Shown here: in pieces, positions 25,071 to 32,042 of the stretch
Layout of the letters: each line of letters starts with the position of its first letter
How positions within the stretch are numbered: position 1 is the stretch's first letter
Source of the DNA: Curtobacterium sp. ZW137
GTDB taxonomy: Bacteria > Actinomycetota > Actinomycetes > Actinomycetales > Microbacteriaceae
DNA: 64,000 nt
Direction of reading: 5' to 3'
NCBI RefSeq assembly: GCF_003762905.1
Contig: NZ_RJKS01000002.1
Coordinates: 294,039 to 358,038 of the forward strand
Program-made: the position numbers and the translations under genes
The notes under the pieces: model-generated
Seen by the model: only the letters and a program-made list of their open reading frames with translations
Database searches by the model: none
Told to the model about the DNA's origin: nothing

Positions 25071-26096
25071 TCAGTCCTCCGTGGGAGTGTCAGTCGGGTT
25101 CGGCAGCGCCGCGTAGAGCTGCGTGAAGTCGAAGCGGACGCGCTGCCCGCGGGGCACGACGTCGTCCAGGGACAGGCGGTGCTCGATCGGGCCTGCGTAG
25201 ATCGGGAGCGACTGGTCGTAGAAGCTGTTCCGGTTGCCTTCCGCCGTCGAGTACGTCAGCGAGGCGGTCGCGAGGCTCGCGTCCATGACGGAGGACGGGA
25301 TACCCACGAAGGCACCGATGTCGGTGCGCGAGGCGTTGCGCGCCTGAATCGCGAAGTCCGTCTCCTGCGTCCCGGGGAGCGTCAGGTCGAGCCCGTACGG
25401 CAGGAACGTCACCGTTCCGTCGGGGCTGCGCCGGTTCGTCGCGTAGTTCTCGATGATCTTCCGGACTTCGTCCTGGTCGAGGTTCGCGTCGGCGTCGGTC
25501 TGCTTGATCACGGCGGTCGGGTTCGGAACGCGGGCGCGGCCGGCGACGGCGTCCTCGATGTCGCGGGCCTGCCGGATCGAGCGGGAGCCGACGTCGAGGA
25601 GCGCGTCCGTGACGCCGGGGATGTAGACCACGGTGCGCTCGTCCACCGGCTTCTCGTCCACGAGGATCGTGCCGTTCGTGACGGTCCACCGATCCGGGCT
25701 GATCCGGTCCATCGTGATCGGGAACCCGTCGCTGCCGCGCACGACTGCGAGGAGCGCGGCACCGTAGAAGATCAGGTCGTCCACGATGTAGGTCCACATC
25801 CACTGGACGCTCGTGAGGTCCTGGTCGGTGCGGTAGAGCCATGCCGGCTGCGAGGCGACCGGCCCGTTCTTGTCGAGCGCGACGAGCGGCTGCCGGCCGA
25901 TGGTCGGCGCGAGGAGGTTCCGCGCCTTCGCCACGGCCGGCACCCGCATCGCTTCGGCCCGGGTCAGCGGGAACTCGATGCCCTCGAAGATGTCGCCGAG
26001 CACGATGCCCTGGAGCTGATTCGGCGTGTAGGGGCTCGCGATCCCGTCAACGCGCACGCCCGACTGCGCGAGACGGAATGCAGTGCGAATACCCAC
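25071..26096 (-). CDS. Portal protein
   Basis: 341 aa, short for a siphophage portal but with the core present: EAMRVPAVAKARNLLAPTIGRQPLVAL, the WMWTYIVDDLIFYGAALLAVVRGSDGFP stem region, and the late FVGIPSSVMDASLATASLTYSTAEGNRNSFYDQSLPI typical of phage_portal family members. Forms the dodecameric DNA gate at the capsid vertex. It begins after a 104-bp AT-rich gap that contains repeated TGTAG-type motifs. Confidence 0.87.
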   Translation of the reverse strand: MGIRTAFRLAQSGVRVDGIASPYTPNQLQGIVLGDIFEGIEFPLTRAEAMRVPAVAKARNLLAPTIGRQPLVALDKNGPVASQPAWLYRTDQDLTSVQWMWTYIVDDLIFYGAALLAVVRGSDGFPITMDRISPDRWTVTNGTILVDEKPVDERTVVYIPGVTDALLDVGSRSIRQARDIEDAVAGRARVPNPTAVIKQTDADANLDQDEVRKIIENYATNRRSPDGTVTFLPYGLDLTLPGTQETDFAIQARNASRTDIGAFVGIPSSVMDASLATASLTYSTAEGNRNSFYDQSLPIYAGPIEHRLSLDDVVPRGQRVRFDFTQLYAALPNPTDTPTED

Positions 26097-26200
26097 GAGC
26101 CGGATACTACGGCATTTCTACATGTTGTAGAGCGTCTTTGGTGTATTACTTTTGTGCTACTTCCTTCGGCATTTGTAGTGCATTAGTACCACGCATTCCG
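26097..26200. promoter_or_regulatory. AT-rich control region before portal
   Basis: 104 bp, strikingly AT-rich in this genome. It contains the direct repeat GGCATTT at 26111 and 26168, the palindrome CTACATGTTGTAG (26118-26130), GTGCTAC (26154-26160) and TGTAGTGC (26174-26181). GTAGCAC-type words recur at 30736-30754, upstream of the early genes. Likely promoter/operator for the structural operon; the binding protein is unknown. Confidence 0.5.
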
Positions 26201-27706
26201 TCACATCACGATCGCGTGTAGCTTCGGTCGGCTCGCGGACTGGTCGTAGGCCCGGAGCGCCATCGTCGCGGCCACGAGCGGCGTGATGTCCCCGCCGCTC
26301 GCGACTCGGCCCCACGCCCACGAGGTCCCGTCGCCCCACACGCGCTTCGCGGCGAACGCTGCGGCAGCCGTCAGCCCCTCCTGCCCGAAGTGGTGCAGCT
26401 TGCCGTCCTCCAGGTCGCGGAGGAACGTGACGCACGAGGGCGACACCCCGCCGCGCTCGACAGGGCGGAGCCGGCTCTTCGCAGCCGAGCGGGCGCGCTG
26501 TAGCTCCTCCTGAACCACCTTGTTCGTCCCGATCGGATCGAAGCCGACGGGCGCCTTGTACTTCGTCGCGAGGGCCGCGATCCGGTCCCGGACCCACGTC
26601 GATCCGGGCTCGTGCGCGATCAGCTCGACGTACGCGACCCCGTCGACCCGCCACGCGGCAACGATCGCCGCGGAGCTGCCGTTCGGGCTCACGTCGAACC
26701 CGAAGGCCACGGACTGCGGGTACGGCAGCCGTGCGACCGCTGCGGCCTCCCAGACGTGCGAGGGGATCACGGCGCTGTCTGCGGACACCGGCCAGAGCCC
26801 CATGTACTCGCGGGACCACTCCGGGTCCGCGAAGGCCCCACGACGGGAGCGCATCTTCTCCAGGGTCGTCAGCGTTCCGATGCCCGGGTGCACGCGGCAC
26901 CACAGGGCCTCGTCGTTGATGTCCTCGTTCGTCGTGCCGTCCGGAGCGGCGTACTCGAGGATCGCGACCCCGGCGTCACCGTTGCGGCCCTGCTCCAGCG
27001 TGTCCCAGAGCCACCCGGCGCGGAACTCACCGGCCGTGCCGGAGAGGATCAGCTGCGCGTCGTCCCGGGTGTCCATGAGCGGCAGGGCGCCGGCCTTCAG
27101 CTCCGCGCTCAGCTCCGCGTCGAACTCCTGCGCCTCGTCGAACCACACGACGTCAGCGGCCCCACCGCGGAGCGCCTTCGCCGTGGGAGTGTTCAGCATG
27201 CGGAACACGGACCCGTTGCGGAACGTGAGCTGCATGGAGCCCGTCTGCTTGCGCACGGTGAACGGCCACTGGTCCTGAGGCGTGCCGCCCTGGTGCAGCT
27301 CCAGGTCCGCGATCCACTCGCGGAAGAACTCGGCGGACTTCGTGCCCGACTGCGCCGAGAAGGTCACCTTGTAGCGGCGGCGCCGGAGGCAGCGTCCGAG
27401 GAGCGTCGCGAGGATCGAGGTCGTCTTGCTCGATCGACGCGGGACCTCGACCACGACGGTCTCCTCGCCGCTGTTCACGACGTCCGCAATCATGAGCTGC
27501 TGCGGGTGCAGGGTCATCCCCGTCTCACGTAGACCCAGAAGCTCGGCGCCCTCCAGGAACTCCGCTCGTCCTTCCGCGTCGTCCGAGAGATTCGACACGT
27601 ACAGCGGGCGAATCCCACTGTCTCGGATCTGGTCCCAGCTCTCCGGGAGGAAATCCTGGAGACGCCGAGCGAGAGGAGTCACGTCATTCTCAAAACCTGC
27701 GGTCAC
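26201..27706 (-). CDS. Terminase large subunit
   Basis: About 501 aa. ATPase domain: Walker A-like VPRRSSKTT at ~88-96, Walker B VVWFDEAQEF at ~187-195 and a coupling LILSGTAGE segment. The nuclease domain follows, with the first acidic motif in VAFGFDVSPNGSSA. It cuts and pumps the genome into the prohead through the portal. Start GTG at 27706 (GTGA overlap with the HNH gene) or the adjacent GTG at 27709. No classical small terminase was recognised; the 112-aa gene at 28002 is the positional candidate. Confidence 0.9.
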   Translation of the reverse strand: MTAGFENDVTPLARRLQDFLPESWDQIRDSGIRPLYVSNLSDDAEGRAEFLEGAELLGLRETGMTLHPQQLMIADVVNSGEETVVVEVPRRSSKTTSILATLLGRCLRRRRYKVTFSAQSGTKSAEFFREWIADLELHQGGTPQDQWPFTVRKQTGSMQLTFRNGSVFRMLNTPTAKALRGGAADVVWFDEAQEFDAELSAELKAGALPLMDTRDDAQLILSGTAGEFRAGWLWDTLEQGRNGDAGVAILEYAAPDGTTNEDINDEALWCRVHPGIGTLTTLEKMRSRRGAFADPEWSREYMGLWPVSADSAVIPSHVWEAAAVARLPYPQSVAFGFDVSPNGSSAAIVAAWRVDGVAYVELIAHEPGSTWVRDRIAALATKYKAPVGFDPIGTNKVVQEELQRARSAAKSRLRPVERGGVSPSCVTFLRDLEDGKLHHFGQEGLTAAAAFAAKRVWGDGTSWAWGRVASGGDITPLVAATMALRAYDQSASRPKLHAIVM

Positions 27707-28005
27707 CACGGTCGAATCCCTTTCGTCGCGTCGGACTTCGCCCGTCGTCGGTTGTTCGTGATCTTCGCGCCGTCCTTGCCACCGGCTCGGCGGTTGCAGC
27801 TCTTGTGCGCGGGCTTGATCAGGTGGTCGGGGTAGGGCTGGTGCTCGGGCCACCCGACCAGGGACACGAGGTGGTCCGCCTCCCACTCGTCACCGCTGCG
27901 GACCGGCAGCCCGCACCGGCAGCACGGCGCCGGCAGCGTGCGCTCCAGCCGTGCACGCTGACGCTTGCCCTCGCCGTTGCGCCACTTCTCGTGGTGCCGG
28001 CTCAC
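27703..28005 (-). CDS. HNH endonuclease
   Basis: 100 aa. The HNH zinc-nuclease core is complete: CCRCG, the E/D-H catalytic motif in WEADHLVSLVGW, the central asparagine-equivalent helix and PAHKSCNRRAG. A small HNH nuclease next to the large terminase is a common partner needed for cos-type DNA packaging in siphophages. GTG start overlaps the upstream gene (GTGA), and its stop overlaps the terminase start. Confidence 0.87.
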   Translation of the reverse strand: MSRHHEKWRNGEGKRQRARLERTLPAPCCRCGLPVRSGDEWEADHLVSLVGWPEHQPYPDHLIKPAHKSCNRRAGGKDGAKITNNRRRAKSDATKGIRPW

Positions 28006-28340
28006 GGCTCGCTCACCGCCCCGCTGTCCGGCTCCTGCCCGCTGTCCTCCACGGGCTCGACCACGGGCTCCGGGTCCGGCTCCACGACCACCGTGTCCCC
28101 GGGCTCCGTGCCCGCGAGCATCGCGGCCTGGAACCGGGTGAACACGTCGCGGTCCTCCTCGCGGAGCACCCACTGGTCAGCGGGCCGCTGCCGCGCCTCG
28201 TCGCTGGCGTTGTTCCACGCCGCCACGAACTGGTCCCGCTGCGCTGCGAGGAGCGGCCGGATCGCCGTCGCCAGTCCGTCCGGCACACCGCCCAGCTCGT
28301 CGGTCAGCGCTGCTGCCAGCTTGATCGTCACGATCGCCAT
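28002..28340 (-). CDS. Hypothetical phage protein, 112 aa (small terminase candidate)
   Basis: N-terminal ~80 residues are helical (LAAALTDELGGVPDGLATAIRPLLAAQRDQFVAAWNNAS), followed by an acidic Pro/Glu/Asp tail. No domain was recognised. Its position two genes upstream of the large terminase and directly before the HNH gene makes a packaging or head-assembly role (small terminase or scaffold-like) plausible, by context only. Confidence 0.65.
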   Translation of the reverse strand: MAIVTIKLAAALTDELGGVPDGLATAIRPLLAAQRDQFVAAWNNASDEARQRPADQWVLREEDRDVFTRFQAAMLAGTEPGDTVVVEPDPEPVVEPVEDSGQEPDSGAVSEP

Positions 28341-28346
28341 GTCGTC

Positions 28347-28703
28347 CTACCTCTCGTCTGCGGTGCCCGTTCGCACCTGTCGCTTGTAGTGGAGCGCGCA
28401 CAGCCCGTGCGCCTCGTGCCGCCGCGTGCAGCCCTGCACGGTGCAGCCGACCGGCTCCTCGCCGCATCGACCGCACAGCCCCTGCTCCTCGAACCACACG
28501 AACCGCACGCCGCACTCGCCGCACAGCGGTGGTCGCTTCGGTCCTGAGGGGCCAGGAGCACGGCCTGCCTCGACACCTGCTCTTGCCCTGCTCTCCCGGG
28601 TGCTCCGTGCTCCTCCTCCCTTAGGGTCGGAGGAGCACAGGAGCACTCCCGGGCCTGCTCCTGAGGAGCACTGAGGAGCGCTCCCGGAGCACTGGTCAAT
28701 CAC
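28347..28703 (-). CDS. Cysteine-rich zinc-finger phage protein
   Basis: 118 aa if started at the GTG at 28703, which overlaps the ATPase gene by 8 nt; a GTG at 28576 is an alternative giving 75 aa. The C-terminal part has paired CxxC motifs (LCGEC, LCGRC), then CTVQGCTRRHEAHGLCALHYKR, the small zinc knuckle seen in many actinophage DNA-binding and HNH-related proteins. The N-terminal part coincides with the GGAGCAC repeat cluster, so the shorter form may be real. Probable nucleic-acid binding. Confidence 0.6.
   Translation of the reverse strand: MIDQCSGSAPQCSSGAGPGVLLCSSDPKGGGARSTRESRARAGVEAGRAPGPSGPKRPPLCGECGVRFVWFEEQGLCGRCGEEPVGCTVQGCTRRHEAHGLCALHYKRQVRTGTADER
28555..28692. repeat. GGAGCAC heptamer cluster (iteron-like)
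   Basis: Within 138 bp, GGAGCAC occurs at 28555, 28632, 28640, 28665 and 28686, and its complement GTGCTCC at 28600 and 28607: seven exact copies in both orientations, plus a GCTCCTGAGGAGC palindrome. The cluster ends 4 bp before the stop of the RepA-like ATPase gene. Candidate replication origin iterons or packaging site. Confidence 0.55.
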
Positions 28704-29958
28704 GGCTCGACCGCCACTCTCGAAGGGCGTCGAGGGCTCGGTCGCTGCCCCACTTCATGCGGGTCTGCACGTCCCGCTGCGAGGTCGGCGGCGGGGTCAG
28801 GCCGTCGAGGAGCTGCGCGTCGGCGCTCACCCGGAGCGACTTCATCTGGTCCGGGGTCAGGGTCTGCCCCGGCACCGCGAAGTGCCACGAGCCGTCCGCC
28901 GCGTCGATCACGAACGAGGTCACGACGGGCTCGCGCACGCCTGCCGACGTCGCGGATGCGAGGTCACGCACGGAGCCGTGCCGGTCCTTCAGGAGCCGAA
29001 GCGTCGCCGTGCCGCCCGTGGTCGGGGCGAAGGGCGTGGTCGCCTCCACGCGGTAGAGCGCGCCGTCGACCGCCCGTTTCTTCGCCACGGTGCCCGTGCC
29101 ACCGAAGGCTCGAGAGTCGGCGCCCTTCGCCAGGTGGTCGATCGTGAGCACCGCGATCCCGGCCTTCGCGACCCGGGCCGCGACCTGCCGGTTCACCTTC
29201 GTGTACTCGTCGGCGCTGTCCGAGCTGGCGCCGAACATCGGCAGAAGCTCACCGATCGAGTCGATCACGAAGAGCGAGTAGTCGTCGGCGTGCGCCACCA
29301 CGTACTCCACGAGCGCCAGCACGCCCTCGCTGTCCTCGGGCTGCGCGAAGCTGAACCCCAGGAGGTCGAGCTTCGTCGCGCCGAACGAGTCAAGCCGGCC
29401 GCGGAACGCACGCGCCCCGTTGTGGTCGAGGTCGAGCCACACGACGCCCCGGTCCTCGTCCGCGTGCACGGTCTGGAGCGCGAGCGCGACGGCCACGAGG
29501 CTCTTGCCCTGCTCCGGGTCACCGATCAGGCCGTTCACCGCCCCGGCGTACAGGAGCCCCGGGCCGTCCACACGAGCGCCCACCGTCGCGAGCACGGGGT
29601 CGCTGGTGTCGATGTCGGTCAGCTCGATGAACATGGGCGTGGGCTCGTCGCTGCCCTCCTCGGCCGTCGCGACCGTCGTCCGGCCCGTGCCGTAGGACTC
29701 GTTGTCCCACGCCTCGACCCGGGCGTTTTCGGCGCGGAGCGCGTCCCAGAACGAGGCCGGCTGCGCCTTCCGCTCGGCCGGGGTCATCTCGTCGTACAGG
29801 TCGAGGATCGTCGTCGCCGGCCGCGGCGGGCGCTGCGCCGGCTGCACGAAGTCCTCGACCGTCGCGTTCTCGAACGCGCTCAGGTCAATCTCGATCGAGC
29901 CGTAGTGGTCCTCGGCTCCTGAGTCCTCGACGTCCCACTCGTTGCTCATCAGCGTCAT
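28696..29958 (-). CDS. RepA/RecA-like hexameric ATPase (phage replication helicase candidate)
   Basis: 420 aa. After an acidic N-terminal ~105 residues comes a RecA-fold ATPase: Walker A GDPEQGKS at ~146-153, Walker B FVIDSIGE at ~230-237, and an arginine/switch region with TIDHLAKGADSRAFGGTGTVAKK. This is the AAA_25/RepA helicase pattern of plasmids and phages. The ~60 C-terminal residues (SADAQLLDGLTPPPTSQRDVQTRMK) look like a winged-helix DNA-binding tail. ATG at 29958 (ATGA overlap). Likely replicative helicase. Confidence 0.82.
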   Translation of the reverse strand: MTLMSNEWDVEDSGAEDHYGSIEIDLSAFENATVEDFVQPAQRPPRPATTILDLYDEMTPAERKAQPASFWDALRAENARVEAWDNESYGTGRTTVATAEEGSDEPTPMFIELTDIDTSDPVLATVGARVDGPGLLYAGAVNGLIGDPEQGKSLVAVALALQTVHADEDRGVVWLDLDHNGARAFRGRLDSFGATKLDLLGFSFAQPEDSEGVLALVEYVVAHADDYSLFVIDSIGELLPMFGASSDSADEYTKVNRQVAARVAKAGIAVLTIDHLAKGADSRAFGGTGTVAKKRAVDGALYRVEATTPFAPTTGGTATLRLLKDRHGSVRDLASATSAGVREPVVTSFVIDAADGSWHFAVPGQTLTPDQMKSLRVSADAQLLDGLTPPPTSQRDVQTRMKWGSDRALDALREWRSSRD

Positions 29959-30221
29959 GTCCTGTCCTCGTCGTCGGGCGACCACACGTCGTGACCGGCC
30001 AGCACGGGCTCGAAGCGCTCGGCGTAGCTGCCCGGGTGCCGGCTGCTCAGGCAGTCCAGCTCCATCGGGGTCAGCGGGCGACGGCGCCACTCCTCGAAGT
30101 CGCGCTCGCCACCTGCCGGCACGTAGCCGTGCACGAACACGTCGGTGTCGACGTCCTCGCACAGCGCCTGCCAGCCGGCCTCCTGCTCGGCGGTCCAGCC
30201 CTCAGGGCGCTCGGCGGTCAT
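29955..30221 (-). CDS. Hypothetical phage early protein, 88 aa
   Basis: Not recognised. Acidic, Trp- and Glu-rich (EGWTAEQEAGWQALCEDVDTD; FEEWRRRPLTPMELDCL) and soluble. Tightly packed: 4-nt overlaps with both neighbours (ATGA at each side), so it belongs to the early operon with the ATPase. Small acidic early proteins can modify host or repressor functions, but nothing in the sequence says so here. Confidence 0.65.
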   Translation of the reverse strand: MTAERPEGWTAEQEAGWQALCEDVDTDVFVHGYVPAGGERDFEEWRRRPLTPMELDCLSSRHPGSYAERFEPVLAGHDVWSPDDEDRT

Positions 30222-30562
30222 CGGGTCGCCGCCTTCGCGGCTGCGAACTCCGCCTGCACGGCGTCGGCTTCTGCGAGGACGGGCGCCACGTCGTCGGCCC
30301 AGTCGGCCATGCGGTCACGAAGCTCGTCGGAGACGTGAAGCACGGTCGGCTGCGCGCCGTCGATGATGCGGTGGAGGCGGTCGCGCTGCTCGCTCGTGAG
30401 CGGCGGGGCGTCGGCCACGGCGCGCTCGATGGCAGCGGTGATCTTCGCTTCGGCCAGCTCGCGCTGCGCGGCTGCGATCTTCTCGGCGCTGCCGCCGGAT
30501 CGGCGCAACCCGCCCAGGCGGCGGGACGCGACCTGCGGCGCGGTCATGGTGGTTTCGGTCAA
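30218..30562 (-). CDS. Hypothetical phage early protein, 114 aa
   Basis: First gene of the leftward phage operon. Alanine-rich helical protein with a basic N-terminus (ASRRLGGLRRSGGS) and coiled-coil-like repeats. The TTG at 30562 is preferred because GAGGAG lies 8 nt upstream; an in-frame ATG at 30547 is the alternative (109 aa) but has no ribosome binding site. Function unknown; could be a DNA-binding accessory or control protein by composition only. Confidence 0.65.
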   Translation of the reverse strand: MTETTMTAPQVASRRLGGLRRSGGSAEKIAAAQRELAEAKITAAIERAVADAPPLTSEQRDRLHRIIDGAQPTVLHVSDELRDRMADWADDVAPVLAEADAVQAEFAAAKAATR

Positions 30563-30757
30563 GGTCGGTTCTCCTCGAATGAGGTCGAACCGTCGGTTTG
30601 CGAACCGTGCCTTCCGCTGCCCAGTCCCCTGACGGTGGGCCTTACGCGGGTCGGATTCTTCGCCTGACGCGGTGCGGGATGTTCCCGCTGGTGACTAGCT
30701 AAGCATGACTGCTAGCAGACTGTCTATAGCCAATATGTAGCACTTTTGTAGTACAGA
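30563..30757. promoter_or_regulatory. Early control region between integrase 3' end and early operon
   Basis: 195 bp without a gene. It includes TGTAGCAC (30736-30743) and TGTAGTAC (30747-30754), direct repeats 11 bp (one helical turn) apart, a CTGCTAGCAG palindrome near 30709 and three GACT-n-CTA words. The leftward early promoter should lie here; related TGTAG words occur at 26.1 kb. No -35/-10 pair was convincing. Confidence 0.45.
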
Positions 30758-32026
30758 TCAGCGCCACTCGAGCGTGACCGTGTCGGGGTCGAACCCGCGC
30801 CGTCCGCGCACCCCGCGGTGCAGCGTCACGACCAGGAGCGCGTCGATCAGCGCCCGCTGCCGGTCGAGCGAGAGGCCGGCGACGTCCGCGGCGCCGGACT
30901 CCGCGAGCACCCGCGAGGGGCCGGCCGCGGCGTCGATGCGGCGCTCCACGTCCTCGATCTGAACGGTCAGCGCGGAGGCCTGCTCCTCGACGGCGTCGAG
31001 CCCCATGAGCCCGCGAGCGAGGAGCGAGGCCAGCCCGTCCCGGCGCTCACGGAGCGAGCGCGCCTCCTCGTGGAGCGGTGCCGCGTCGTCGGCCGGACGC
31101 TCGGCATCGGGCTGCTGGAGGCGGCGCTGGAGGACGCGGAGCACGAAGTCGTCCACGGGTGCCATCGTCCGCACGAGGCCGCACGAGGGGCACCAGTACC
31201 GGCCCCCGGAGCCCGCGGTACGGACGGTCCCGCCGCACTCGCACCGGAAGAGGCTCGTGCCGAGCGCCTTCCGCGCGGTCGAGCCGGTGCGGTTCGTCTG
31301 CCGGCGCGGGTCCGCGAGGCGGCGCTGCACGAGGTCGAAGGTCGCGCCGTCCACGATCGCGTCCCACGAGCCCGTGCCGACGACCTCACCCTTGTAGACC
31401 CGGCGCCCCGCGTAGCGCGGGTTCGTCAGGATCGTCCGGACTGTCGAGGGCGTGCGGTCGTGCTCGCGCGAGAGCGAGCGGAGCGTGTCCCCGGCAGCGA
31501 AGCCCTCGAAGAGCGCGCGCACGACGCGGCCCTCGTCCTCCACGACCGAGCCGTCCGTCGCGTAGCCGGTCAGGCGGACGCCCTTCGGCACTCCCCCGCC
31601 CGCGGCGCGCTGCGCGTTCGCCCGGGTCTGGCGCTCGCCCTTGCGGCGGACCTCGAAACGCGCGATCGACGCGAGCATGGTCGCCCGGAACTCGCCGTCG
31701 GCGGTCGTCAGGTTCAGCTCGCCGTCGACCGTGATCACTTTCGCCCCGGTGTCGATCAGGACGTTCAGGTCCCGGGTCGTCCGGAGGAGCCGGTCGAGGT
31801 CGAGCGCCACGACGACGTCGAACACCCCTGCCGTCGCATCCGCGAGCATCCGGCCCCACGCCGTGCCGGCGCCCCGCGCCTTGCTCGCGCTGACGTCGTT
31901 GTCCTCGTACTCGCCCACCACGGTCCAGCCGCGGTCCTCGGCCAGCTGCCGCGTGCGCTCGCGCTGCCGGTCGATGCCGGCCTCGCTGGACTTGGACTGA
32001 CGGAGGTACAGAGCTGCGCGCTTCAC
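30758..32026 (-). CDS. Large serine recombinase (phage integrase)
   Basis: 422 aa. The N-terminal resolvase domain has the catalytic serine in YLRQS (S11), then VVALDLDRLLRTTRDL and the FRATMLASIARFEVRRKGER helix. The recombinase domain follows at ~150-250 (TLRSLSREHDRTPSTVRTILTNPRYAGRRV), then a zinc ribbon (CECGGTVR and YWCPSCG) with a coiled-coil insert. Compact compared with the usual 450-600 aa. GTG at 32026 lies only 26 bp from the attR core, inside an attP arm, so in the lysogen its upstream region is ychF coding sequence. Confidence 0.92.
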   Translation of the reverse strand: MKRAALYLRQSKSSEAGIDRQRERTRQLAEDRGWTVVGEYEDNDVSASKARGAGTAWGRMLADATAGVFDVVVALDLDRLLRTTRDLNVLIDTGAKVITVDGELNLTTADGEFRATMLASIARFEVRRKGERQTRANAQRAAGGGVPKGVRLTGYATDGSVVEDEGRVVRALFEGFAAGDTLRSLSREHDRTPSTVRTILTNPRYAGRRVYKGEVVGTGSWDAIVDGATFDLVQRRLADPRRQTNRTGSTARKALGTSLFRCECGGTVRTAGSGGRYWCPSCGLVRTMAPVDDFVLRVLQRRLQQPDAERPADDAAPLHEEARSLRERRDGLASLLARGLMGLDAVEEQASALTVQIEDVERRIDAAAGPSRVLAESGAADVAGLSLDRQRALIDALLVVTLHRGVRGRRGFDPDTVTLEWR

Positions 32027-32042
32027 AGCTCCGACAATAGGT

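Noticed and set aside
23344..25116. 590-aa rightward frame opposite the capsid gene
   Set aside because: The opposite strand encodes a recognisable protease-capsid fusion; the rightward translation is low-complexity mirror sequence.
30218..30562. Phage repressor in the first early gene
   Set aside because: It is alanine-rich and helical, but no helix-turn-helix pattern could be read; left as hypothetical.
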